A stretch of 64,000 bases of DNA from an uncultured Poribacteria bacterium. GTDB lineage: Bacteria > Poribacteria > WGA-4E > WGA-3G. The DNA lies in the NCBI GenBank assembly GCA_958296135.1, contig CATQHZ010000001.1:3348001-3412000 (forward strand). The letters run 5' to 3'. Positions within the stretch are counted from its first letter, which is position 1. Each line of letters begins with the position of its first letter. Of this stretch, positions 25,932 through 35,383 are shown in pieces. The notes under the pieces are model-generated. The model ran no database searches. It was not told the origin of the DNA and was given only the letters and a program-made list of their open reading frames with translations. A program made the position numbers and the translations under genes.

Positions 25932-28040
25932 TTAAAAAATATCCGCCTTCAACAAATACGCCATCTTGATAAACACAATCCGCTCTGTCTCACCATCGGC
26001 ATCGCGGTTGTCGTTGTAGACGATGAAGAAGTTGCTCTCCGGACGATACTCATAAGCAAAAAGCCCGAAGACGCGGCGTTCCTTTTCCAAGGTAAACTCC
26101 GCACTGGCTCTCGCATACATCCGCTGCGCAAACTGATAATTCACGATGAAACGGCGCGTCCATTCCGATAGCCGCCACCGCGTAGCATCCGGTTCCCGTT
26201 CATGGAGACGCTGGAGGATGAACTCAAAACTGAGCTTTGGTGTAGGACGAATCGTAATCTCCGGTCGGATGAAGAACGTATCCCGATTATCGCGCACGCC
26301 GAATGTGCCGGTGTTCCGAATTTGGATATACTTCGGTGGAAACCAGCCCGCGAAAAAGCGCACCGTCCTGTCCGTAAAGGGCTCATTCTCATCGTTGACG
26401 TGATAATACCATTCAGGCCCGAGGAGAAAAAAGAAGTCTTTCACGCCGAGCAATCCGCTGAAATTCGCGCGGTGGTTCGTCAGTTCGCCTGCATGGTTTT
26501 CAAGCCGTTCATAAGTGACTTCCCCGCGGAGTCGTTCCAGCGCGCCTTTATACTGCTTGTTATAGCGACTTCTCAAGACGAAGCCCCGTCTATCAATGCG
26601 CGGGATAAAGCCGGTTTCGGGGTTAAAGTTTTCACCGATATCCGCGTAAATCGCATCAAATGAAAACACGTTCGTCCGCCGGTCTAATTGGATAAAAACC
26701 AGACCATCCGCTGTGTTTTCTGTCATGTTGAAGCCGCCTGCCTTCCATTCTCTGGCGTACTCCAAATTGAGATTCATCTCCGCGGGGAGCCGAATCCGCG
26801 CATCCATCCCGCCTGCCCTATCGTAGACACCACCGCGCTGCTTGTTTACACCTAAAACGCCGACAGATGAGGTTTTCCCCAACTCCCGTTGCAACCGAAA
26901 AACAGTATAGTTATAGTCATTAAGCGGTAAGTCTCCCGCCTCCATTTCCTGCTCTTCGTTTTCAGGGCCGGCGATGGCTCCCATCAAGGCGATGTTGTAA
27001 TCGCTGACCTTGCCGATGACTTTCCCGCCGCCAACCAGGGCTTCGACGCGGCGGCTATAGAACAAATCGAGCGGCATTTGGAACAGTTCGTTTCCCTCAA
27101 GGAAAAAGGGACGTTTTTCGGGAAAACGGAGGGGGATGTCGGTTAAATTGACGAGGTCCGGGTCTGCCTCGATCTGGGCGAAATCCGGATTGAGCGTCAC
27201 GTCCACCGTGAAATCGGCGATGGGATACCGCACGTCAATGCCCGCATCTGCCCTCACGCCAACTGGTTCATCGCCGATTTGTTGCGGCTTCAAGGTGCTG
27301 TAAGGCTTGAGTTTCAGCGGCCGCTTCGTCACCAATTCGGTAATCGGAATCCCGGTCAACCGTCCGAATCGAGACACCGCGTATTGGCGTTCACCCAAAT
27401 CTACCCAGGTCTGCTCTTCGCCGAGAGCTTCATCGTTTCGCCAGAAGTTGATACCCCACGTTGTGGCTGTCGGCTCCTTTGGAAAACGGAGTGAGGCAAA
27501 CGGAATGGCGAACTCGGCTATCCACTTGTCTGTATCCTTGCTGGCTTGTCCTGTCCATTCGCAGTCCCACGAAATGGCGGTGCCGATTTGAGACGAGCCG
27601 GTGCGGCGGTTCGCGCCTTCATTCGTGAGCCGCCGGTCTGTCTGCGTGCCGAGTGGATTCAAGGCGAACGCGTAGCAGTTACGGTTATCCAGAAAGGTAT
27701 CAATAAGGATTTCGACGTGATCATCGGAGAAGAAGAACGAGTCGCGCCGCGTCTGATTCGCCGCGAGTTTGTGCATATCGCTCTTGAACGATTCAAAAGC
27801 GACGTAGAGGTTATTTGCATCGTGCGTCAGGTAAACGGTGGTTGCCTGCGATGCTGGGGCACCGCGCTGCGGCTCAAATTGGACGAATTGTCCGGTTTGG
27901 GCGGCGTTCTGCCAACATGCGTCGTCTAGTTTTCCATCGATTTTCGGGGGTGTTTCGGTTGAGACAGCGTTAATTTCTCGGCTAGCGGCGGCGATACCGC
28001 AGAGACAAACGATGCCGAGAATGCTTAGTACGATTTTCAT
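25932..28040 (-). CDS. Secreted CBM9-like/DUF5916 outer membrane protein
   Basis: A 702-residue protein with a signal peptide (MKIVLSILGIVCLCGIAAA). A carbohydrate-binding-module-9-like domain follows (about residues 28-215), with PKIDGKLDDACWQNAA, the acidic SDDHVEILIDTF and WIAEFAIPFASLRF. The DUF5916 part runs from residue ~220 to the end and has an FPEKRPFFLEGNELF motif and many amphipathic strands, consistent with an outer-membrane beta barrel. The family is common in Bacteroidetes and related phyla; the ligand is not known. A 17-bp-spaced promoter lies at 28082-28110. Confidence 0.88.
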   Translation of the reverse strand: MKIVLSILGIVCLCGIAAASREINAVSTETPPKIDGKLDDACWQNAAQTGQFVQFEPQRGAPASQATTVYLTHDANNLYVAFESFKSDMHKLAANQTRRDSFFFSDDHVEILIDTFLDNRNCYAFALNPLGTQTDRRLTNEGANRRTGSSQIGTAISWDCEWTGQASKDTDKWIAEFAIPFASLRFPKEPTATTWGINFWRNDEALGEEQTWVDLGERQYAVSRFGRLTGIPITELVTKRPLKLKPYSTLKPQQIGDEPVGVRADAGIDVRYPIADFTVDVTLNPDFAQIEADPDLVNLTDIPLRFPEKRPFFLEGNELFQMPLDLFYSRRVEALVGGGKVIGKVSDYNIALMGAIAGPENEEQEMEAGDLPLNDYNYTVFRLQRELGKTSSVGVLGVNKQRGGVYDRAGGMDARIRLPAEMNLNLEYAREWKAGGFNMTENTADGLVFIQLDRRTNVFSFDAIYADIGENFNPETGFIPRIDRRGFVLRSRYNKQYKGALERLRGEVTYERLENHAGELTNHRANFSGLLGVKDFFFLLGPEWYYHVNDENEPFTDRTVRFFAGWFPPKYIQIRNTGTFGVRDNRDTFFIRPEITIRPTPKLSFEFILQRLHEREPDATRWRLSEWTRRFIVNYQFAQRMYARASAEFTLEKERRVFGLFAYEYRPESNFFIVYNDNRDADGETERIVFIKMAYLLKADIF

Positions 28041-28081
28041 AGGTTTTCTGATTTGGGAGCCTCCTTTTTTCGGTTGGGGGT

Positions 28082-28110
28082 ATGTTATCGTATTTTGGGT
28101 TTTGTGTCAA
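28082..28110 (-). promoter_or_regulatory. Sigma70-type promoter for the DUF5916 gene
   Basis: On the minus strand TTGACA (28110-28105), a 17-base spacer and TAACAT (28087-28082). A strong AAGGAGG-like site follows before the ATG at 28040. Confidence 0.7.
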
Positions 28111-28403
28111 CTGCGAAAATTCAGGGCGATTTGGTTGTCTCAATAGAGGCGCGATGAAATCGCTTGGACTAGACAAAATCCTGCCCGCCTTGCGCGGGGC
28201 TCTCGCTTTTCTGAACCTGTTGCTTCAAAGCGGCACGCTCATGACAATTTGACAAGACGAGAACTGCTGCCTAGTTCGTAGCACGAGATGTCAAACCTTG
28301 CTTGCGAGGTAGCGAGGTTTATTTTTCTTCTAGGCGTAACGGGCCTGTCCCTAGCGCACCCGCGGTCGACGCGAAGATGTCCGATAGCCGAGAAAAAACA
28401 GAT
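28111..28403. other. Intergenic region upstream of the restriction-modification gene
   Basis: No gene is supported. It contains dispersed-repeat fragments, such as AACGGGCCTGTCCCTAGCGC near 28337-28356 and CTTGCTTGCGAGGTAGCGAGG near 28297. Confidence 0.5.
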
Positions 28404-28432
28404 TTGATTTTTGGCGTTTTGTGTGGTATACT
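28404..28432 (+). promoter_or_regulatory. Sigma70-type promoter for the restriction-modification gene
   Basis: TTGATT (28404-28409), a 17-base spacer and TATACT (28427-28432) precede the GTG start at 28509. Confidence 0.7.
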
Positions 28433-28508
28433 CTATTATGTCATCGGATTTGCAATTTCGACGAACCCACTTTTACGCGTTTCTATAACTAGACACAGAG
28501 GTAGGCAC

Positions 28509-31500
28509 GTGAGCACGCAACCTGAAAATGTTATCACAGCCGAATTAGTCCGCATTCTGAATCGGATGAGTCCGAGATGGAAACTGGAACAACACCAACG
28601 TCCCTTCCGCGGCAGCCAGAAAAACCCCGACATTTTTATCACCCGACCAGGGTATGAACCCGTCGCCATTGAGGCAAAATACGTCGACTCGCCGGACGAT
28701 GTAGTGGCGCAAGCACAGAAACATGTCGGCCGTGTGCTGGAAACCGAGTACGCCACGCGCACCGAAACCCTGCACACCGTCATGGCGATTCGGTACCCGG
28801 CGTGGTTCAAGGATGTCGCGGGCAGAAACATTGAGGAGAAACTCTGCCGTGCTACCGATCTTCAATATCTGCTCAAAGGCAAGAGCGGCGGCGAAACCTA
28901 CCAATTTCCGCGCAACGGATGGGCGAACGGTACCGTTGCAGATATCGCGAACGCGGTGCATGTCGGGACAGTGCCGAGCGAACGGATTGACGATGCCGCA
29001 GCGGAAATGGAACGTGCTGTCAATATCGCCGCCCAGCAGCTGGACGATGCAGTCAAAGCACGTACCGCTATCGGGGACAGACTAGAGCACATCTTGCATC
29101 AAGAACGAGGCACACAGACCGCCCGCATGGCATGCCTTATCATCACGGACGCGTTTGTCTTCCAATCGTCACTAGCGGGCAAAGACTTGAAAGAACTCGC
29201 CGGCGACAACCTGTCGGCATTGAAGGCACTCGAAAATCGGAAACCGGTCCGCTCCCTCGGCCAGCATCTCCGCCAAATGGATTTCGCAGACGTGCTGACA
29301 GACTGGGAAACCCTCCTGAAAGTCAACTACCAGCCGATCTTCGCCGATGCCATGCAGATGGTAACGGCAATCGCTACCGACGACGCGTTGGTAAATGAGC
29401 TGCTCAGCATCCTGTGCAAGGCGGCGAATGACCTGGTGAAGACGAGGCTCGCGCAGATTCATGAGTTGGCAGGTGAAGTATTCCAAAAACTCATCGTCGA
29501 CCGGAAATACGTTAAGGCAAACTATACGCTGCCCACTTCAGCAGCACTGCTCTCAACGTTGGTATGTCCCGAACTTCCCGATGGGCGGCTGCCGAAAGTT
29601 GCCGACTTCGCCTGCGGGACCGGGTCACTGCTCAACGGCGTTTACAAGCGGGTGCAGCGGCTTTATGAACAGCAAGGCGACAAGGATAGCGCGGACATCC
29701 ATAAAGAGATGCTTGAGAACAACCTCGCCGGTAGCGACATTATGCCGAACGCGACGCACATCACTTTTGCCAGTCTCGCGAGCGCGCAGCCAGAGATGCC
29801 CCTCGGCGCGACGCGGATTGTCACGGCACCCTACGGCAAGCAACCCAATGAGACATTCGCCGTAGGCGCGCTGGAACTCCTTGACGAGGAATTGCTACTG
29901 CCGATGATGGATACCGAGGCGGTCCAACTCGGCGGCGAGGAAAGTGCCACCGTTGAGATAAAGCGGATGTTCCGAAACGGCGAGATGGACATCGTCATCC
30001 AAAACCCGCCGTTTGTGAAACACAGTGCCGATGGAAACACGGAGGTGCCGAAAGTCGTCTTTCAAGGCACCGAGCGTCCATCGGCAGAAAAGAAAGAACT
30101 CCAAGCAGCCCTCCGGCGTAAAGGGACGCGAGTGGCTCACGGCGTGGCGGGACACAGTTCCTACTTCGTTGAACTCGCTGACCGGAAACTCAAGGAAGGC
30201 GGCACGATGGGTGTCATTCTCCCCGCGACAATCCTAGCCTCGGCATCGATGCAGAAAGTGCGGGATATGTGGGCGACAGAATACCACAACGTCTATGTCA
30301 TCACCATCGCCGGCGCGAAGGGACATGATAGTGCTTTTTCGGCGGCCACCAAAATAGCAGAGTGCATTGTCGTGGCGACGAAGGGTATCGGAGACAACAC
30401 CGGTGCTGCAACATTTGTCTCCTTGACCCACCGTCCGAATAGCCTGCTAGAGGCAACAGAGGTTGCGAACTGCATTCTCCGCAGCCATGGTGGTGAAGAG
30501 ACGCTCAGTATCGGCGAGGATGCCGTGGGCAAGCGTGTAGAATGCCCGGTGGTTATTGGACAGACCTGGGGTGCCTCACGCGTCAAATCCGTTTCCGTGC
30601 TACAGACAGCGGAGAAACTTGCAAATTCGGTATTGTCTCTCCCACGACTCACGACATCGCTGTCCATTCCGATGGCGCGCGTGGAAGACATCGCTGTCGT
30701 TGGATTCACTGAACCTACTATTAAAGGGAAGAACGGTGCATTCACAGTGGTGAAAGGGTATGAGAAGAGTGACGACGGTTATCCGGCGCTTTGGCAGGCA
30801 AATTGTAAACAACAGCGTGCGATGATGGTCATACCGGATTCGCAGGCGAAAATCCGCACCGGCGCGGAAGCGAAAGCCGAACGCGTCTTGGCACGCATCA
30901 GCCAAGCCCACTACTACCTGTCACCGACGTTCAGCGCAACCTCGGCTATCGCGATGTTTACCGAAGAACCGAGCATCGGTGCATGCATCATTACAAACGT
31001 AGCGTTTCAGGACTCGCGCCACGGAATCGCATGGACGCTGTGGTGCAATTCAACGTTGGGGTTAGTCTGTCATTGGATGTACAGCCAGAAGCAACAAGCA
31101 GGGCGGGGACGGTTGACAAGCACAACCTTCAAAACCTTGCCGACGTTAGATGTCCGTCAACTCTCCGATAACGCGTTATCAAACGCAGCGGCGATTTTCG
31201 AGCGGTTAAAATACGAACGGATGCTGCCGCTCAACGAATGCGCCAAAGACGAGATTCGGCATGAATTAGATGCGGAACTGCTGACGCGAGTGCTCGGTAT
31301 TGAGGACATCGGGGTGCTCGCTTCGATGCAAACGTTGCGGGAGATGCTCTGCGCAGAGCCGAGCATTCACGGTGGAAAGCAGTCCACGTGCAATCTGGAT
31401 AAGGAATTGGAGAAGTTGTCCGCGCAGGGCATCGTGCTGCCGGGGAGGACAGCGGAAGCGACGGTGCTGCAGCAGGCGGTTATGGATTTCACGTTAGCTC

Positions 31501-31517
31501 CGCCACCGAATGCGTAA
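28509..31517 (+). CDS. Large fused nuclease-adenine methyltransferase (type IIG/I-like R-M protein)
   Basis: A 1002-residue protein. The N-terminal ~110 residues look like a PD-(D/E)XK nuclease (NPDIFITRPGYEPVAIEAKYV, with Asp and Glu-x-Lys). A helical region is followed by an N6-adenine methyltransferase domain with motif I VADFACGTGSLLNGVYK (about residue 370) and motif IV IVIQNPPFVKHS (about 500). A C-terminal specificity-like region follows from about 700. This order fits single-chain type IIG restriction-modification enzymes, though no separate nuclease or specificity gene is adjacent. The GTG start at 28509 has GAGG upstream; the frame also stays open before it across the promoter, so an earlier start is unlikely. 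Confidence 0.85.
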   Translation: MSTQPENVITAELVRILNRMSPRWKLEQHQRPFRGSQKNPDIFITRPGYEPVAIEAKYVDSPDDVVAQAQKHVGRVLETEYATRTETLHTVMAIRYPAWFKDVAGRNIEEKLCRATDLQYLLKGKSGGETYQFPRNGWANGTVADIANAVHVGTVPSERIDDAAAEMERAVNIAAQQLDDAVKARTAIGDRLEHILHQERGTQTARMACLIITDAFVFQSSLAGKDLKELAGDNLSALKALENRKPVRSLGQHLRQMDFADVLTDWETLLKVNYQPIFADAMQMVTAIATDDALVNELLSILCKAANDLVKTRLAQIHELAGEVFQKLIVDRKYVKANYTLPTSAALLSTLVCPELPDGRLPKVADFACGTGSLLNGVYKRVQRLYEQQGDKDSADIHKEMLENNLAGSDIMPNATHITFASLASAQPEMPLGATRIVTAPYGKQPNETFAVGALELLDEELLLPMMDTEAVQLGGEESATVEIKRMFRNGEMDIVIQNPPFVKHSADGNTEVPKVVFQGTERPSAEKKELQAALRRKGTRVAHGVAGHSSYFVELADRKLKEGGTMGVILPATILASASMQKVRDMWATEYHNVYVITIAGAKGHDSAFSAATKIAECIVVATKGIGDNTGAATFVSLTHRPNSLLEATEVANCILRSHGGEETLSIGEDAVGKRVECPVVIGQTWGASRVKSVSVLQTAEKLANSVLSLPRLTTSLSIPMARVEDIAVVGFTEPTIKGKNGAFTVVKGYEKSDDGYPALWQANCKQQRAMMVIPDSQAKIRTGAEAKAERVLARISQAHYYLSPTFSATSAIAMFTEEPSIGACIITNVAFQDSRHGIAWTLWCNSTLGLVCHWMYSQKQQAGRGRLTSTTFKTLPTLDVRQLSDNALSNAAAIFERLKYERMLPLNECAKDEIRHELDAELLTRVLGIEDIGVLASMQTLREMLCAEPSIHGGKQSTCNLDKELEKLSAQGIVLPGRTAEATVLQQAVMDFTLAPPPNA

Positions 31518-31623
31518 GGCTGCGGATAGTAAAATTGATTGCAGGAAACCGGATTTCACCGGTTTCCGCGAGGCGCAAGGGCAAGAGGTTAAGCAACTGA
31601 ATAACATAGGGAACCACCTTTCG

Positions 31624-31895
31624 GGGGCCAAGTCGGGGGCCAAGTCTTTGGTAACACCGATAGAGAGAAAGCCCTAACCTAAGCGGTACTCTACTGACTT
31701 TGGGGCCAAGTGCACCTGAAATCTGAGTACTGTTGGGGAAATACGAATTAAGGATAAAAGAGAGAGTGTAGTGAGTGTATTCTCCTTTAAATGGGGTTTT
31801 TGAGCGCACTTGGCCCCCGAAACGCAACCGACTCGACAACCACAGGGCTCCGTGTCCGGGGCCAAGTCTAAAAGCAAATGACCGGACTTGGCCCC
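31624..31895. repeat. Cluster of six GGGGCCAAGT 10-mers
   Basis: Exact copies lie on the plus strand at 31624, 31636, 31702 and 31858, and on the minus strand (ACTTGGCCCC) at 31808 and 31886. Most are flanked by an extra G and a C. Six exact 10-mers in 272 bases is far above chance. Confidence 0.85.
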
Positions 31896-32015
31896 CATCA
31901 TTTTGAAGAAAGAGGTACATTCGGGATTTTCCACTGGCTTGTTCGGTTCAACTACGGGCAAGCGGACATATTTTCGGGTGCCCAGTTTAATATGCTTTTC
32001 TTGCTGTTTGGTCAT
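31674..32015 (-). CDS. Possible small hypothetical protein (doubtful)
   Basis: A frame starting at MTKQQEKHIKLGTRKYVRLP can be read for 113 residues. The first ~55 residues have ordinary composition (KYVRLPVVEPNKPVENPECT), and the rest crosses the 10-mer cluster and looks non-coding. There is no good ribosome site and I recognise no family. It could be a decayed gene whose coding repeats created the GGGGCCAAGT copies (one reads as GAKSG). Confidence 0.25.
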   Translation of the reverse strand: MTKQQEKHIKLGTRKYVRLPVVEPNKPVENPECTSFFKMMGAKSGHLLLDLAPDTEPCGCRVGCVSGAKCAQKPHLKENTLTTLSLLSLIRISPTVLRFQVHLAPKSVEYRLG

Positions 32016-32244
32016 GAATTCCATATTAGCAGAGGATATCGAGCCGTTGCAGTTAGAGACGCGGGCACTTTTGTTTGGAATTGGATAGATAAACATGACA
32101 AATACATGAAGCGAATTCAATAACCGAACAGCCCTCGGGAAAACCGTCCCCGAATCTGTGTAAACCGATCCACACAATTCACGTTAAAATTAACGTTAAA
32201 AAAATGAATTCAAAAAGGAGGGCGCGTTTTGAGCGCGCTTTTTC

Positions 32245-33405
32245 ATGAGACAACACTGGATTTTTGACAAGGCGAGGGACAGGCCCTCGCGCTACGGTTA
32301 CCCTTTACTCATACTTTTCACAGTTGCACTGCTTTTTCCTGCGAGGCTCTGGGCAGGGCCGGGCCGGACCGGGGCGCAAATCCTGAATCTCGGCGGGGGC
32401 GCGCGGGCGAGAGCCCTCGGGGATGCTTTCTCCGCTGTCTCCGGCGATGTCACGACATCGCTGTGGAACCCGAGCGGCATCGCACAGATGCCGGAGAGCA
32501 AACTTCGCTCCGGCCAGAGCGCGGCGCAAGCGTCTATGTTTTACACCGACTACAGCGCGCCGTTCGGTGAGGCAGGCGAAGGTTTATACTACACCTTTCT
32601 CTCCGGCGCAATGCCCCTCGGCGATGTCGGCACCCTCGGTGCGACGCTCCAACTGCAAGGACAAGGCACGATTGCCGTGACTACCGATTCGCCCGATGTC
32701 GTCCGTGAGGAGAGCCTCGGCACGAACTGGGCATTGACGTTCTCTTACGCCGACAGGATTACCGAAAGCCTGGCAGCCGGAATTAGCGGCAAAATGATTC
32801 GGATGGTACTCGGCAGAGAAAGCGGGAGCTCTTACGCTGTCGACCTGGGGATGCAGTACCTACTGCCGCTTGATATCATGCCGATAACCGTCGGCGCAGC
32901 GATTCAGAACATCGGCCCCGGCATCTCGTTCATCGATGAGAATCAGGCGGATCCGTTGCCCCGCCTGCTCCGCCTCGGCACCTCTATTAGTCTTTTCCGC
33001 GCGAAGTACCACCACATCCGTTTCGTGAGCGGTATCACGGCGTACATTGATAAACTGGCAGAGAATGAAGATGAACTCGCCGCAGATTTAGAACGGTTGA
33101 ACGCAGAGCGCGCGGACAAACTGACCCGAGAGCAACTGCTCTCCGACCGGGGTGTCGGTATCCGCGCGTTTGAGTGGCGGCACCTTCAAAAGAACCTCGG
33201 CTTAGAATACTGGCTCGGCAACCTGTTGGCACTCCGCGTCGGTTACAAGGCGGAACCCGGCATTAACGTGCCAGATTTGGCGGACTATTTTACCTACGGC
33301 ATCGGTGTCCAGGTCTACCTTTTTAATCTGGATTTAACTTATGGCCCACGCTTCGGTCCGAGTCGCGAACGGCTCATTGAGGCAACAGGAATAGTGGTTT
33401 TTTAG
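32245..33405 (+). CDS. PorV/PorQ-like (UPF0164-type) outer membrane protein
   Basis: A 386-residue protein with a hydrophobic signal (LLILFTVALLFPARLWA) and then the typical opening GARARALGDAFSAVSGDVTTS, WNPSGIAQMP. This is the pattern of PorV/PorQ/FadL-like barrels, some of which serve type IX secretion. The rest has alternating strand patterns ending near the C-terminus. The segment before the signal, DKARDRPSRYGYP, is encoded by a dispersed repeat at 32271-32297, so the N-terminus has been remodelled. The ribosome site AAAGGAGG is 25 bases from the ATG, separated by a GC-rich hairpin. No type IX core genes are in the window. Confidence 0.8.
   Translation: MRQHWIFDKARDRPSRYGYPLLILFTVALLFPARLWAGPGRTGAQILNLGGGARARALGDAFSAVSGDVTTSLWNPSGIAQMPESKLRSGQSAAQASMFYTDYSAPFGEAGEGLYYTFLSGAMPLGDVGTLGATLQLQGQGTIAVTTDSPDVVREESLGTNWALTFSYADRITESLAAGISGKMIRMVLGRESGSSYAVDLGMQYLLPLDIMPITVGAAIQNIGPGISFIDENQADPLPRLLRLGTSISLFRAKYHHIRFVSGITAYIDKLAENEDELAADLERLNAERADKLTREQLLSDRGVGIRAFEWRHLQKNLGLEYWLGNLLALRVGYKAEPGINVPDLADYFTYGIGVQVYLFNLDLTYGPRFGPSRERLIEATGIVVF
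32271..32297. repeat. Dispersed repeat inside the PorV-like gene's signal region
   Basis: GGCGAGGGACAGGCCCTCGC followed by GCTACGG is a palindromic copy (GCGAGGG ... CCCTCGC). It is translated in frame as ARDRPSRYG. Confidence 0.85.
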
Positions 33406-33467
33406 TACCTGAAAAGGATCGCATCCGATAAAGGAACGTTAGGTCCTTAATGTCTATAGAGGTGAAT

Positions 33468-34280
33468 ATGAAAATCCACACGCAAATTGTGGTTCTTGCG
33501 ATAGCGTTCTGTTTTTTGTCGGGTATCTGCTTCGCAGAAGCATGGCGAAAGACGGGCCCCCACTCTACGGTGAAAGAAGTCGGAGAAGCAAGGAAAGGGG
33601 AGGTAAATCCTCTCAACGGTTTCTACCTTGAGTCTGCGCTTGGAAATCGGACGTTGGAAGCTGAGGACGCGGCGACACCGCTGAAATCGCCGAACGAGGC
33701 GTTTCTGTATTCGTTCGTTTTACCGGGCGCGGGGCAATTTTATACCGGCGCGAAACGCGGGTATCTCTACGCCGCCGCGGAGGTGGGATTGCTCGCAACC
33801 TATTTTATTCTGCGCAACACTGCCGCAAATACGCGCGATGAGTATCGCGATGTCGTGAGGCAACACGTTATTTTTGACGGACCCGGGTCTTTTGATAACT
33901 GGGATCTGGTTGAGGATTTTGAGCACGCGACGCAATACGAAAATTGGAACCACGTCTACGATTCTGAAGAGACACGTGTGCGGACAGGCAAGTGGTATTG
34001 GGAAGACGCGCGCCCTTTTAAAGACGAGGAAGACATCGCCATCGATTTTGACTCGCGATACCGATTGGACGCATTCGATCTGCGGCAACGGGCGAACGAT
34101 ACGTTTGAACTCGCACGCACCTTCCTCGGTTTAGCGATTTTGAACCACGTTGTCAGCGCAATTGATGCACGCATCACGGCGAAAAATTGGAACCGAAAGC
34201 AGGCGCGCACGAACGCGGTGGAGATAGACGTGCAGGCGAGCGCAATGAAAAGCGCGGTGTTGGTGCGGAAATGGTTCTAG
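33468..34280 (+). CDS. DUF5683-like envelope protein
   Basis: A 270-residue protein with a signal peptide (MKIHTQIVVLAIAFCFLSG, cleavage near CFA/EAW). The central segment FLYSFVLPGAGQFYTGAKRG matches the 'PG.GQ.Y.g....G' signature of DUF5683, with a hydrophobic helix after it (YLYAAAEVGLLATYFIL). A hydrophilic region follows, then a second hydrophobic stretch (FLGLAILNHVVSAIDA). The ATG at 33468 has GAGGTGA just upstream. It follows the PorV-like gene by 62 bases, so the two may work together at the envelope. The function is unknown. Confidence 0.65.
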   Translation: MKIHTQIVVLAIAFCFLSGICFAEAWRKTGPHSTVKEVGEARKGEVNPLNGFYLESALGNRTLEAEDAATPLKSPNEAFLYSFVLPGAGQFYTGAKRGYLYAAAEVGLLATYFILRNTAANTRDEYRDVVRQHVIFDGPGSFDNWDLVEDFEHATQYENWNHVYDSEETRVRTGKWYWEDARPFKDEEDIAIDFDSRYRLDAFDLRQRANDTFELARTFLGLAILNHVVSAIDARITAKNWNRKQARTNAVEIDVQASAMKSAVLVRKWF

Positions 34281-34347
34281 TTAGGTTCGTAGGTTGAGGG
34301 CCTGTCCCTCAACAAGTTACCCATGAAAAACAAGGACGGATACAAAA

Positions 34348-35286
34348 ATGTCCATCAAGCCCTCAAAACTTTCAGACGCTTTAAATTCGGTTACGGCGAT
34401 TCCTATCATCCCTTTCAGTGGGGACAAGATCGACTACGCAGGGCACGCGAAAAACGTTGACTATTTAATGCGTAACAACTATCTTGACGAAGGGCGGCCC
34501 CGCGTCATCGCCCTCGCGGGCACAAGCCTGATTCATCACATCAGTGAAACCGAGCAGCTCCGCCTCATTGAAAAGACAGGGCGGCAGATAGGAAGTGAGG
34601 GGCTCCTCATCTCCGGCATTGTGCCAAACCCGATTTACCAAGCGGGGCAGCTTATTGAGGCGCAGGCAGAACTCCCTCGGCCGCCGGATGCGTATCTGCT
34701 GATGCCTTTAACAGGGATATCCAGTCCCGAAGGTATCTATGAGCAGTATATGAAATTCGGTGAGCGGTATGGGAATTCGTGTGGGGCGCGGTTCCTCTAC
34801 TATTTCCGGCAGCAGCGCGACATGTCCGCCGTTATCCGATTGCTGAAGGATTCGCCGCATTTTATCGGTGTGAAAATCGGCACGGGTGAAGAGGATGTAA
34901 CACCTCTCGTTGAGGGTATCGGTGATAACGGCATCGTGATGTGGGGCATCGGCGACAGATGCACGCGCCCGGCGCAGCTCGGGACGAAAGGACACACCTC
35001 CGGCATTGCAGTCGCGTTTGCGCGTGCATCGGATGAAATCAACAACGCGCAACGCCGCGGGGATTACGCGACCTCGGCGCGCATCGAGGCAGACCTCGAG
35101 CCGCTTGAGGAAATTCGTTTCATCAACGAACGCATCTACAACTATTCGGCAGTGGTGGAGGCGATGATTTTAAGCGAGTTTAGCGATATTGCGGGTGGCA
35201 CCGGCGGCCCGTTTAATCCGCGGGTGCCATCGGATATTCAGGAGCAGGTTCGCGCGGCGACGCGAATTTTGAAGAAGTATCATTAG
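34348..35286 (+). CDS. Dihydrodipicolinate synthase family protein
   Basis: A 312-residue TIM-barrel class I aldolase of the DHDPS/N-acetylneuraminate lyase family. It forms a Schiff base on the Lys of FIGVKIGTGEED (about residue 172), with the activating Tyr in ARFLYYFRQQ (about 150). The usual GTTGE motif near residue 50 is replaced by LAGTSLIHHISETEQ, so the substrate is probably not that of lysine synthesis; a sugar-acid aldolase is likely. It stands alone with a repeat-containing gap before it. Confidence 0.85.
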   Translation: MSIKPSKLSDALNSVTAIPIIPFSGDKIDYAGHAKNVDYLMRNNYLDEGRPRVIALAGTSLIHHISETEQLRLIEKTGRQIGSEGLLISGIVPNPIYQAGQLIEAQAELPRPPDAYLLMPLTGISSPEGIYEQYMKFGERYGNSCGARFLYYFRQQRDMSAVIRLLKDSPHFIGVKIGTGEEDVTPLVEGIGDNGIVMWGIGDRCTRPAQLGTKGHTSGIAVAFARASDEINNAQRRGDYATSARIEADLEPLEEIRFINERIYNYSAVVEAMILSEFSDIAGGTGGPFNPRVPSDIQEQVRAATRILKKYH

Positions 35287-35313
35287 GAGGCGTTGACAGA
35301 TTCGGCATTTGCC

Positions 35314-35342
35314 TTGCACCTCGCTGAGAAATCGTGTACACT
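35314..35342 (+). promoter_or_regulatory. Promoter for the 35384 gene
   Basis: TTGCAC (35314-35319), a 17-base spacer and TACACT (35337-35342). Confidence 0.5.
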
Positions 35343-35383
35343 CAATGCAGCGGTTAAAACCAATGCATCGGAGGGATTTCATC

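Larger units (their letters stand above)
31518..32244. other. Gene-poor, repeat-containing region
   Basis: This 727-base stretch has no confident gene. It holds six copies of GGGGCCAAGT (see repeat entry), a weak minus-strand reading (31674-32015), and AT-rich sequence before the PorV-like gene, including a GGGCGCGTTTTGAGCGCGC hairpin at 32218-32238. Confidence 0.6.
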
